Shown here: piece after piece, positions 47,101 through 57,085 of the stretch
How positions within the stretch are numbered: position 1 is the first letter of the stretch
How the letters are laid out: each line of letters begins with the position of its first letter
Source of the DNA: Serendipita indica DSM 11827
Taxonomy: Eukaryota > Basidiomycota > Agaricomycetes > Sebacinales > Serendipitaceae
Direction: 5' to 3'
NCBI GenBank assembly: GCA_910890315.1
Contig: CAJVGD010000014.1
Coordinates: 806,001-870,000 of the forward strand
Length of the DNA stretch: 64,000 nt
Translations under genes and position numbers: made by a program
Notes under the pieces: model-generated
What the model was told of the DNA's origin: nothing
The model's input: the letters and a program-made list of their open reading frames with translations, nothing else
Database searches by the model: none

Positions 47101-48013
47101 CAAAATACGACGCAGACCGCGGGAAAGGGTCGTCCTGTTTCACATACTGCCGACAGATGCCGAAAGAGAGCTCGGAAATCATCACGGGACTGATTCGACA
47201 CTAAACTTCTCGCAAGCATGGCTAAACGAGTTCATGACGGGTGACACGACGCAAAGCGCCAATGAAACAATGCAATTCGAACCTCTCGAGGCCTCACCCC
47301 TGCGCGCTCAAACCACTCCTGCGACACCGCTTCGACCGGTCTGGGAGCGCCTAGGCAGGATCAAGATCGACGAGAGTGATAGTGAGGAAGACATTGTTGT
47401 TCCCGAGCCACCTTGGAAGGTTGCGATGGAAGAGCTTACCCGTCCGCCTCCAAGCTCTGAACTGCATCGGTTGGCCACAGTTGGAGAGGTGCCAGGAAGC
47501 GATCTTGAGAGTGATTCAACCTCTGAAGACAGTCAAAATGAGGAGGATGAGAAGGATGAGAGTGAAACGAAACTCTCATTGGCAAAACTTGTACCTTCAC
47601 ACCTTCCATTTTCCTTCCAGAGGCGAGGTCGGGTCATTCTTACCACAGAGGATGTCTTTGAGTGGCTTCCCAACGATCCATACGCCACTGATTGTCCGCC
47701 CTCGCGAATGGTCTGGAATCCACATAAGGGCAAATGGAAATTGCTGCCAGAGATTAGAGACATGGTAGCATTGGACAGAACAGTATCACCCATCGAAATA
47801 CCTACCCGTGTGGGCGGACACATTCTGAGGCACGGAGTCGTCGAGCACAACCCAACAATCAACGTATGGGAGTGTTCTTTTGTCGGCCGAGACCTTTCTG
47901 GTGACTTACGCTGGTCACCCGATATCGCGGCATGGGAGTGGATTCTCCACGAAGATGGGAAGCAGTGGTTGAGGCGTACGCCTACTCGGACTTACGAAGC
48001 TATCCAGCAATGA
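44156..48013 (+). CDS. Unrecognised protein with three copies of an internal domain
   Basis: I do not recognise the family. ATG 44156 (MSSVLLGASN) opens a Ser/Asp-rich region. Three copies of one domain follow, at 44560-44980, 45603-45963 and 46884-47235. Each begins with P-W-x-x-L and reaches a Y/F-I-S/T-G-F-P core (PWTKLGETLAAGGCYISGFP, PWSSLPTFLCQKKLFITGFP, PWVTLPQLLCSRRLFISGFP). Then come a conserved W, a basic strand ending RRPPGRRVLF / PRPDGRRVLF / RRPRERVVLF, and a GYSxxWLxxHL-like helix. All three are preceded by a phase-1 intron at the same place (44511-44559, 45556-45602, 46846-46883); copies 1 and 2 share a second one (44843-44892, 45831-45873). Linkers are proline- or charge-rich with basic nuclear-signal-like patches (KKRKRS). 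A different module ends the protein (GRVILTTEDVFEWLPNDPYA; WEWILHEDGKQWLRR). Role unknown. Confidence 0.7.
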
Positions 48014-48068
48014 TTATTGTAATAACATTCAATCTTGGTAACCTATCAACACGATGTTGCACGAGTTA

Positions 48069-49792
48069 TTAAAGCTGAATCTCGACCGTTGGCACCTTCT
48101 GCCGAGCGCTTGCAAGTTCATGCTTTGCTATCTGCTGACGCTTCAAGCGCATCGCTTCTCGAGTCGCAATCTCTTCTGAAATCATGCGTTGCTCGGCCTT
48201 CAGCTTCACTGCCTCCAATGCAAGCTGAAGTCGTCGACTTTGCCCTGGTACCGCGGGTGCAACTTTCTTGCCCTCCTCGTCGGTTTTAGCCTTCTTCGTC
48301 CTGGTTCCACCCCTGCGATAGCGATCGCCCGCGTCGATGAAGGTGTAGGGGGTTCGACCTGCTTTGGCAGGATAAAACCACTTGTATTTGGTCGCTGAAT
48401 CATACGGTGTTCCATTTTCTTTCAGCAATGTGACCGGGGCGACAGTTAGGTGCCTCAAGCTGAGCGCCTTTTTGCTACCAGCCAATGCGGCCTCAGCCTC
48501 TTCAGTCACAGCCTGAGCAAGATCAAGGTGTTGTGCTAGGGGCGGATTCTGGCGACAGTCAGGCGTGATCCAGAGCGTCTAGTGACAAGACTCACCTGGC
48601 CCTCAGGTACCATCTCGAAATAGACGCGTTGCAATCGTGTTGATTCACCAATAGAATGCGTATGCACGTCGATGTCGATCCTGTTCGCCGAGTCTCGAGC
48701 CGCTTGCCGGCTCTTGTCGTAGGGGTCGATTTGAGCACCGAGATATCGCTCCATTCTCGATTGGAATTGATGATGACGTATCTTGTTCTAAAGTTTACTC
48801 GTAAGCTCGGTATCAAGTAGGGCGCGAAGTTCAGATGGGGTTGAAACGGTTATAACCAATTGGCTGGGATTTCTCAGTCCCAGACGGTCTTTCATTTCGC
48901 GAATGATATAGTATGCTCATCACAGAGAAAGAAGGAATGTTGACTCACCTCCTATAGTAGAAAAAATAGACATAGTTGATGTCAGCGAATAATCATACGG
49001 ATTGGAGTGTCAGCAAGTGAAGAAATTGCAAACTTCGACCATGTATGAGTCTCCAAGTAATACTCTGATTGGTGCTCATCCGGCGGAGAAGGGAGGAAAT
49101 CACACTGACCTGGGGGTATGGTTAGTTCGGTTCAAGCAGTCGTAAAAGGGAAAAAGATCAGAAAGCCATGCATGTAATAGAGTTTTTAACCACGATGAAG
49201 TCTTAAAGACTAATCGTTTGGGCTCATCACGTAGAGGGAAACGGCTTCGACACGTACCATGACCCAAAGCTGTTCCAGCTTTTTTAGTCTCAAGATTGCG
49301 CGTATACGATTGATCCCGAGCTTATATTCGCTGCTAAGCTCTTCTTCGGTCTTTCCCTTTTCCAAATGCTTATTGAAAATTTCGGTTCGTAGCTTGTCGG
49401 TGATGGGAGGCGGCGGTTTAAAGGATGGGTTAAGAGGAAAAGGCTAAAGAGATTCTTAGCATTTCAAATCATGTTTTTTAAAAACAATGAACACCTACAA
49501 CAGAGCCACCCAGCCAGTTGGGCCCATCTTCTCGAGGACGTCGAAACGATTGGCCTTCATGGCTTCTCAACCAGCGTAGATGTTCTCCAGATCGTTCAAC
49601 AGGGGTCTGAATCTCAGAAGATTCATCCTCGCCGTCTTCATCAGCCTCGCTGGCAAAGTTTCGCGAACTCGACGGGATCGCAACCCTTTGGTCGATACAC
49701 CGTATTCGTGAAGCTCTTTTTAGAGCCTTTGAGACGTGTCGAAGGGTCCCGTTTGCGCCGAGGGAGTGATTTGGGAGGAGAAAGGGCAACAT
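48069..49792 (-). CDS. Mitochondrial small ribosomal subunit protein mS45 (Bot1p / 'eukaryotic mitochondrial regulator' family)
   Basis: Start 49792 gives a mitochondrial presequence (MLPFLLPNHSLGANGTLRHV, then basic KALKRASRIRC and SSSRNFAS). A conserved WLRSHEGQSFRRPREDGPNW leads through an intron to PFPLNPSFKPPPPITDKLRT and GINRIRAILRLKKLEQLW, the hallmark of the Bot1/mS45 family. Later exons give MKDRLGLRNPSQL, HHQFQSRMERYLGAQIDPYD, STRLQRVYFEMVPEGQ joined to NPPLAQHLDLAQA, and TKYKWFYPAKAGRTPYTF. Between RNPSQL and NKIRHH the frame is open except for one TAG at 48788-48790. Either a 69-nt intron with weak donor gttata (48788-48856) removes it, or the gene has a stop. Exon structure at 48950-49250 is not fully resolved. 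Confidence 0.72.
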
Positions 49793-49994
49793 GGTTGAGG
49801 TCGAAGATTGACTACGGCTGATATTCAATGTTAGGCGAAGATTCACCGTTTCCAGGAATTCATTCCATGACATTTTCCTAGAGGATTCAACCTATGATCG
49901 CTTCTTTGGAGTTCCAGACAAACGCCAACCATGTACACAAAATAATGGGAAACTATCCAAGAAGAAGCAGTGTCCATAATGTCACAATAAATTA

Positions 49995-51994
49995 CTATTT
50001 CTGAGGAGGAGGCGGTGGGGGAGCAAGCTTGCTCAAAAGATTGTAGCCCACATGCGCGATCCCAGTCGTCAACTGTGAAGTCAACGTATGCGGTTGCTGA
50101 GGCTGTGAATTGTGACTTGGAGGCGGTCCAGGAGGTGGTGGTCCGTTGTATTGCCCTGGCATTGGTGCAGGTGAGGATGGGTTCGGGAATGAGGGATAGT
50201 ATCCTTGGCTGGCTGGCCGTGATGGCTGTTGCGGCTGTGTTGGAGGGCGGTTCGAGTTCATAGCGCCAGGAGTTTGGTTCGGGGTTGAAGGCCATGCGCC
50301 CGGAACTGGATACGGCCCGTTCATCTGGTGCTGTGGAGGTGGTTGGTTGTTGGGCTGATTATTCTTCTTATCTTTCCCCTTGTGTGGTTTGGGGTTTGGA
50401 AAAGAAGGAGGTGGGCCGGTGGGAGGGTAGAGTACCATAGGATAGCGATATGGATCGCTTGATTGTGGCGTGTGTTGGGGAGTGGGATGTTGGGAAGATG
50501 ACGGCTTGGTAATCTTGTTCGGATGAGATGGTCCGGGACTGGATGATGCTGGTCGTGAGGGGGAGGGTGTGCGACCAGGCTTGGTCGGCGGTCTAAGGGA
50601 GCTCTCGGTTGAAGGCGGGGACGGCTTGGTGCTAGGTCGCGCCTTGGGTGCAAGCTCTGGCATCGGTATCTTGCTGAGGTGTACTACGACCATCTGCGGT
50701 GGCTTGTAATCTTTTTCCTTTTTCTTCTTGTGCTTGTCATCGTCCAACTTGATAATCTTGGGTCCATTCGCCTGTGGTTTTTCGTCTTCCATTGTCACAT
50801 ACTGGTTTAGCTCCTCGTTGTACCCCCCGGTCTTGTAATGGGTTCGCTTCGTCGCCTCGGCGACCTGAATGACCTTTGGAACGTGATCCGGGGATTGAGA
50901 GCGTAAAACAAGATACAAAAGGGAAGGGTCCTGGCACTTGTGTCAGGAAGGTTCATTTATAATACGGACGGCTTGCCTTGAGCATGTGCACACAATGATT
51001 TGCATAGTCTTCCACACTAGCGTCATCACCAATGATAACATTATTCTTCTGAACTCTATTGACTGCTTGGCTATTTGATATTACTTCCGCCACCGTGGTT
51101 GGGGTCGCTGGGCCATCAGAATTGTGCCTGCTTGGTGGAGCAGAGGGTGAGCCACCATTCTTGTCGCCTTTGAGAGCCTCTGAATAGTCTTGAAACGTCA
51201 TAAGGGACGCCAACATGATAATTTCGAGGCCTTTTTGAACGTCAACTACAGCTGTAAGACTCGCACATTTTACTCACCCTTTCGATCCTCGATATCGAAG
51301 CTGCCAACGGTAAGACGAACGTTGTGACACTCCCAGAAGAGACTCACCGATTCAGATTGAAATCCAAAAGTTGCACTTGGGAGGTTCGTATTTTCCCTGC
51401 TGGCTCACGGGTCACAGCTAACGGTTATTAGAACACTTTCTTGAGCGATTACTTACTACTCACCGACTTGAACTGGAGGATCTGGCTTGCGAAGCAGATA
51501 GCAGCTTTCACGCCGCCACTCAAAAGTATGGCTAGGGGGATAAGTCTTGAATCACGTCGGATAGCAGTCTACATACCCTTCCCAGTCAAAGCACCACTTA
51601 AATGTGCTATGAAAGTGTCCATGAGCGAGCATACTCCCATTTTACTGGATATACGAACAAGGTACCGGTATAACCCAGCTCGACCTTGGCTTCTGGATTG
51701 TGTAGCTCTATCCATTTTTGCTTGCTACTTGCGTTGGATGCAGTGACAGTGCATAAGAGGCCGCCTGACAGCGGTTCTAAGTCGGCGGCATTGGGCTCAG
51801 CGTTCTGTGAAGTAAATGCTCGACGGCGAGGACTGACCGTAAAAGTTCCAGCTATATGCGTTCTCGGCATCTCCAGCATTGAATCGTTTGCGATAATAGA
51901 TGGTGTTACTGCTCGGATCGGTCAAGTCTACGGCGCCATTTTCCTCGGTGCTGGCGGTGATGGCGAGTGTGAACAAGTTCTGGTCGAGAGACAT
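49995..51994 (-). CDS. Conserved basidiomycete protein, beta-rich N-terminal half and proline-rich tail
   Basis: Start 51994 gives MSLDQNLFTLAITASTEENG. The N-terminal 200 residues are beta-rich and read like the tubby/LURP-one/scramblase-type fold seen in uncharacterised basidiomycete proteins: VDLTDPSSNTIYYRKRF, GGLLCTVTASNASSKQKWIE, VELGYTGTLF, YIIRKPDPPVQVAVTREPAG, VQLLDFNLNRFDIEDRKGLE. This is a family resemblance by pattern, not a firm domain call. The C-terminal 300 residues (long exon 49995-50918 preceded by another at about 50975-51240) are extremely rich in P, Q, S and N, with SPPPSP-like and PPPPGPPP runs suitable for SH3 or profilin binding. It ends KLAPPPPPPQK. No membrane segment or catalytic motif seen. 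Confidence 0.6.
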
Positions 51995-52269
51995 TGCTGA
52001 TAATCGTACTCAACGTTCCAGACGACTATGAGCGCGACGGTAAAGGTAGAGGCCAGATCCAAGTTCTAGCAAGGGCCATTTATTTCCGAAAGGCCAACCC
52101 TAGGGCTCGGCGTGGCAGTGAACTCTCAGTGCCAAATGCCAGCGCAAAATCGGATTACAGACGGAGTATACATCTGGTTTCCAGACACTCGAGGCCGTGT
52201 TCGTCTTCTCCCTAACGAGCGCAGTTGCCCGCTAAACGACACAGTCAAGTCCGAATATTGGTCCCCTAC

Positions 52270-53762
52270 TTAGCCTCCGTCCTCTCCATCACTACTCCCA
52301 TCATTGTCTTCTTCACTTGATTCGCGTTTTCGTTTGCGCTGCAAGGGTCCCGCCGCAGGGTCAGCACCGCCATCTGCAATAACAACACAGGTCAAGCGAC
52401 TCCCGTTCGTATCATAGGATGCCATAGGTTGGATCTCCGAAGGCTCGCTACCGGGCTCCGCGGAAAGTGCCTCGCTCATATCATAGAGATGGATCCGACC
52501 GTCGGAGGAAACTGTCGAAACGTAGGTGTTGCCCATATTGGTGGATATATCGAGTGCCTTGACTCTGAAATTGAATTAATTTTCCGTGTCAAGGCATAGC
52601 TTATGAACATACCGATTCTTATGACCGACGAGATATGAGACGACTGGTGGTGATGATGAATGGGTTTCAGTTGCCTCATCATCGATACCTGACAGTCTAT
52701 AGACCGTTACTTGTTTGTCTTCGCCGGCGACGCAGAGAAACTCGCGACTCTTGGAATCCTGACAAAAGCCGATGCCGTGAACACGCGCTGGATGGTCGAT
52801 AGTTTGCAAAAGTGACATTTTCTGTCAAAATAAAGTCAGGATATTGATCGTAATCGTCCTGACCGTCCCCACCGTCGAATAGATATCAATAGTTACTCCG
52901 GAAAAAATTGCAAAGCGTGTACCCAACGGTGTCCAACGAACTCCTTCTCCTTCTACAGGGGTTGCTCAGATGATGCAGGTTAAAGTCGAACAATCTACCT
53001 TTGCCAAGTTTGATGCTCGCGCTCCCTTTACCTCTCATCAGGTCCCACATGCGCAGTGTCCTGTCTTTACCGACACTCAAGCACACTTTGGCAGAGGGAT
53101 GAACCGCAAGATCATTAACTCGTTCACGATGGCCCCTCATTGTCGTGAGGACCGACCAGTCTCGGGTATGGTAGAGACATATGACACCATCTTCGGACGT
53201 TGACAAGAGATGGGAGCGCGTCGGAAACGAGAGATGAGTGATAGAACCTATAGAATATTATCCCCTGTATTCGCTGCGTAATAGCATACCCACCTTGATG
53301 CTGCTGCAGACTTCCTAGCTCTTTTCGACGCCGTAGGTCCCAGATCTTGATTGTCTCGTCTGTGGCTCCAGTTGCCAACCATTTTCCGCCTTGAGGACTG
53401 GCTGCGACGGCTTTGACGCACGATATATGCGCAGGAAAACAGAAGACTGGCTTGAATTCTGCCCCGGAATCCTTTTCTGGTTCTATCTGAAGACCATACA
53501 AAATCTTGTCGTAGCTTCCGGCAACGACAATCAAAGGTTTGGACGAGTTCGGAGTAGTTGATTGCGCTACGGTAATCTTCTCTGTTGTCTTTGCTTTTGT
53601 AGACGTCACCTCTACTTTGGGCGACATCGTAGCCTTCTTTTTCCTCGGTGGCCCCTCCGCAACACGAACTTTTGGGCCAAGTTTTGCACTTTTCTCTACA
53701 AGTTTCTCAGTTTCTCGGAGAGTTTCCTTGAGGTTTCGCTTCTTTGACGCCGATACATTCAT
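52270..53762 (-). CDS. MAK11: WD40 ribosome-biogenesis protein MAK11/PAK1IP1
   Basis: Mak11 acts in nucleolar 60S subunit assembly. The start at 53762 gives a basic, lysine-rich leader (SASKKRNLKETLRETEKLVE) and PLIVVAGSYDKILYGLQIEP, the characteristic first WD repeat of Mak11/PAK1IP1. Further repeats: FPAHISCVKAVAASPQGGKW with TGATDETIKIWDL, LLSTSEDGVICLYHTRDW, RGHRERVNDLAVHPSAKVCL with VGKDRTLRMWDLMRGK, then RWTPLGTRFAIFSG, FLCVAGEDKQVTVYRL, VGHKNRVKALDIS and SSDGRIHLYDM. The C-terminus is acidic and basic mixed (RKRKRESSEEDNDGSSDGED), typical of nucleolar proteins. Introns are short. The call is firm within this WD40 subfamily. Confidence 0.87.
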
Positions 53763-54119
53763 GATGGTAGGAAGACAAGTTGGACTCTGCCACCGTCGAT
53801 CTCATCTCAGGAGATTACAGTAATAAAGGGATAGGAACGACTCATTGCAAATGAACATCATTGGATCTCTGGCCATTATCAATTTGACAACCAGCAGCCA
53901 GAGTGTAGTCTTCTCTGAAACCTCAAATTAATTCTATCAGAAACCGCCATCGTTGGGCCCATTGAAGTGCCAGGCTCTTTCATCAGACGCGCTTTATCAT
54001 GCATCATCATCTATTAAGACCCTGGGGCTACCCAGCAATGCCAGGCTCAGGCCCACCAGGATCTTATCATATAACAGTGCCCGACTTCCTCAACGTTTCG
54101 AGTAAGTACTCCGCTCACC
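53763..54119. promoter_or_regulatory. 357-bp divergent region with a possible first exon
   Basis: It separates MAK11 from the next plus-strand gene. An ATG at 53999 opens a frame (MHHHLLRPWGYPAMPGSGPP) that runs to a perfect donor gtaagt at 54102. Splicing to an acceptor at 54189 keeps frame with the downstream gene, so this could be its true exon 1. Confidence 0.35.
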
Positions 54120-55286
54120 ATGTCCTTGCTCAAGAACCTCGGCGATGAACCTCTCAAGACATTTACGGTCTCTCTTGACTATACTGAAGCCGTTGCGATC
54201 AAAGACTTCAAGGACGTTGGTTCTCACTCCTGGACCCAAGTGGACGATGAACCCATCCTCGTCATCCCCGGCGCGCCTGCTCGCTGGACGAACCCGTCTA
54301 TACCCCTACAAGTTGCTCCTGACCAAGGAACACGCTTTATCGATCATACGGGTGCACAATGCGATAAACAGGGAGTGCACAGGCTGGCCCCGGTCTTCCA
54401 ATCGGTCGACTTTTGCACTCCCAATTTTGATTACAAGCAACTCGATATTATCTGCAACCGAAACAATCTTCGAAACTTGCTGCGCTGGGTCGAGTACTCG
54501 ACCAAGAAGGACTTTCGCATCGACCTACACTTGATCAATGGAGATAAGACGCTCGTCATGGTCGAGCATGAGGTTTCTAAGACGGAGGACATACCAGAAG
54601 GAGCGTTTCGCGGCTATGGTGATAATTTTCGTCAGAGAGCCGTTATTGCACCGCCTGGTCAGACGAGACATAACCGTATAGTCACCTACGTGAGTACAGC
54701 GTCCCATTCCTCCTTGTAGGCCTCAACAATTGCGCAGACTCTGGGTGACTTTCGCCTTCTCATGGGCCACAAAGTTGAAGCCGCGTTTAGAGACAAAGAT
54801 ACCCAGGACGATGTCGACTTTCTTGCTAATGCTCTTGGGAAAGCTAAGGTTGGAAAAGCAGGTCCAACTCGATCTGAGACACCGGGGACGTTGCAAATGC
54901 GCCAAGGAGAGGACCCGTACAAGCAATACAAGTTTGTCGAGATCAAGACCATGAGTCAGCGCAAAGAGATTGACTGGAAGGACTTCTATCCGCAACTCTA
55001 CCTTTCGCAAACGGCACAGGTGCGGGTGGCGCGCCACGACCGTGGAACCTTTAGGAAGATGGAGACGTATGACATCTTTTCCAAAGATCTGAAGAATGAA
55101 CAGGAGATAATGGAGCTGCGCCTCGCGAAACTCGCCCTCTTCCTCAAGGAGCTGCGCTCAACCCTGCGTGAGCTCGGAGTCGGCCCTTGGAGCCTGGTGT
55201 GCAAGCAAGGCACTCTTCGACTCTATGACTCGAAGGATGATCCTCTTCCCGATTTTATTCTCTCCCGCTTCAATGTTGACGAGTAA
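54120..55286 (+). CDS. Conserved fungal protein of the family often mislabelled 'geranylgeranyl pyrophosphate synthetase'
   Basis: Two main exons, joined by an intron near 54690-54737 (HNRIVTY to TLGDFRLLMGHKVEAAF). Conserved-looking blocks are WTQVDDEPILVIPGAPARW, TRFIDHTGAQCDK, LDIICNRNNLRNLLRWVEYS, HEVSKTEDIPEGAFRGYGDN and EIKTMSQRKEIDWKDFYPQL. There is no DDxxD prenyl-binding motif, so it is not a prenyl synthase. The order RxNLRxLL, FRGYGxxF, HxRIVxYxxGDxxxxxxxEVDA-like (here GHKVEAAF) and EIKT recalls an uncharacterised ascomycete/basidiomycete family that looks nuclease-like (an acidic residue set followed by E-I-K). That is inference only. The start may instead lie at 53999 (see the preceding entry). 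Confidence 0.62.
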
Positions 55287-55409
55287 CAAAGCTCATGCCT
55301 GTAATAATATCGAAACGAATATCAACTGTTATATATATGTGCTATCCTACAGTTGTGTTGGGCAAGATTGCCATGTGGAGCCCTTTGCCAGGCGCACCTC
55401 GACCCGAAC

Positions 55410-56772
55410 ATGCCCAAACGATCGACGTCTCCACTACCTGGTGATAAGCCATATCCAAGCACCGAATGGGACAAGGACAAGAAATACACAATCGGTAGGT
55501 TAAAACGACGGATTGGACACTGAACTCTGGAAATTTCAGAACACATCCGGTACGCGGTCATCCAAGGCAGAGGATTTGAGAAGCAATGGGTATGTATATA
55601 AACTTGAGATGAAATCAAATAACGGCTGTCATAGAAGTACTGCGTCAAGGTACGAAACATACCACAACGCTGAATGTTAGGCTCACGATCCCAGTGGTGG
55701 AACTGGCCAGACGAATACAATACGTACGAGTCTATGTGTTCTATGCTTATATCGTGACTAATTGATTGTACAGTCTCGAAACCGAAGATACTTTCGAAGG
55801 CTATACTGCCATCGTTCTCAAGAAATTTTGGCGTCACACGCCAAATAAATGGAAACCATCTCCACGCCTCTGGGGTGCAGGATATAGGATCTATGCGTCC
55901 CCATTATATCTTAGTGCGTCCACGGACCTAACTCAGCTACTCCAGCTGACAAGACGACAGGCAGGACGACCGAGAGGTTGCGAAGCCTGTACGCTGGCGA
56001 AGAATTTGAAGATTCCGACGACGGAAACGAGTACACGCTCGACTACGATAGCGACATGGAGATGGACCCGACGAACGGGTATTCCGGAGACAACGGCGAT
56101 CGACCTCCACCATCCGATGATGAACCCCCTCGCTCAAACTCAAACTCAATGAGTGAGCGCATCACGCCAGAGTACATCCGCGATCCGACCTCTCAACCTC
56201 TCTTCCTCACCCCGTCCAAGGCGACCACGAATGAGCGGGCCTCAGGTATTTCATTTCGCGACTCTATTTCGATCCACTCACATTCTACAGACAAGACATC
56301 GGAAACGACCTCGACGCCAGCATTTTCCGACAAGCAAACGTTGAGGCGCACGATGAATTCGACATCCGTCAAACGGATAGGTCGAAAGAGTCAGAGTGGG
56401 TCCAACGCACGGGGGTTAGGTGAATACGTACCCGAGACTCGGGCTGGAGGGCGAATGCAAGGAACGTCTGGTCGCAGTCTCGGAGCCAGTTCGACCGTGT
56501 ACTCGTTACGAAACGCCGAGAGTGCAGCCATTCGGATGAACGTGGGTTCCAGCGCGGGCGCACAGAGACGCAAGATGAAATTTGTCAATGCCTATGCGGT
56601 CGAATCCATCGTCAATGGTCAAGTGCCAGAGGATTACTACCATCCACCCGAATCGCATACACGGGATACCCTCATGGATGTCGTCCCAGGCTCTCCTGGA
56701 CAGGATGGGAACCAGCGGTTCCTCGACTTTCAGCGGGAAGAGCGAATCAATGACACGTTTTATCCACATTGA
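55410..56772 (+). CDS. Chromodomain protein
   Basis: ATG 55410 gives MPKRSTSPLPGDKPYPSTEW. The chromodomain is spread over five exons: KKYTIEHIRYAVIQGRGFEK, a 15-nt microexon encoding KYCVK (55635-55649), a 29-nt exon (55695-55723) encoding WWNWPDEYN, then TLETEDTFEGYTAIVLKKFW. Joined, this is the classic YxVKWxxWPxxYNTxExxxxF pattern that binds methylated lysine on histone tails. The rest is disordered: acidic (LYAGEEFEDSDDGNEYTLDY), then Ser/Thr/Arg-rich, ending RFLDFQREERINDTFYPH. No chromoshadow domain, helicase or integrase is seen, so it is neither a standard HP1 nor a retrotransposon remnant. Likely a heterochromatin reader (inference). Confidence 0.8.
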
Positions 56773-57085
56773 AGAAAGACGGGGTCCGTTGTATTTATCA
56801 AAATTGTCGCATCGTCACGTCGCATACCTGCATATGATGTCTGTTCTTGCATCGCTCATTTTGTTGTAAATAGTATACTAGTAGTTGACTTGTGTGATAC
56901 ACATTGAGCAGGATCGTACATGAGCTGGATGCGTAGCTAGATAGCAGGAGACTGAGTGTCTGGTCGACAGGAGGCGGATGAGGCAAAGTAGATAGATGAG
57001 CATTGTTTTGCGGGTCGTCCATAGGACAAACCCACGTGTGGTAACGTAGAGCAAGTAGAGATGTCGCATAAACCATTTGCGGCAC
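56773..57085. other. 313-bp convergent intergenic region
   Basis: It lies between the chromodomain stop and the STE50 stop, so it presumably holds both 3' UTRs. Only short frames without similarity are seen. Confidence 0.3.

Noticed and set aside
48592-48816. Alternative frame reading RTRYVIINSNREWSDIS in mS45
   Set aside because: It ends at a stop right at the next splice donor, while the MERYLGAQIDPYDK frame joins cleanly to the following exon.
55410-56772. Chromodomain gene as a Ty3-type retrotransposon remnant
   Set aside because: No integrase, protease or LTR is nearby and the gene has several spliceosomal introns, which fits a host gene better.
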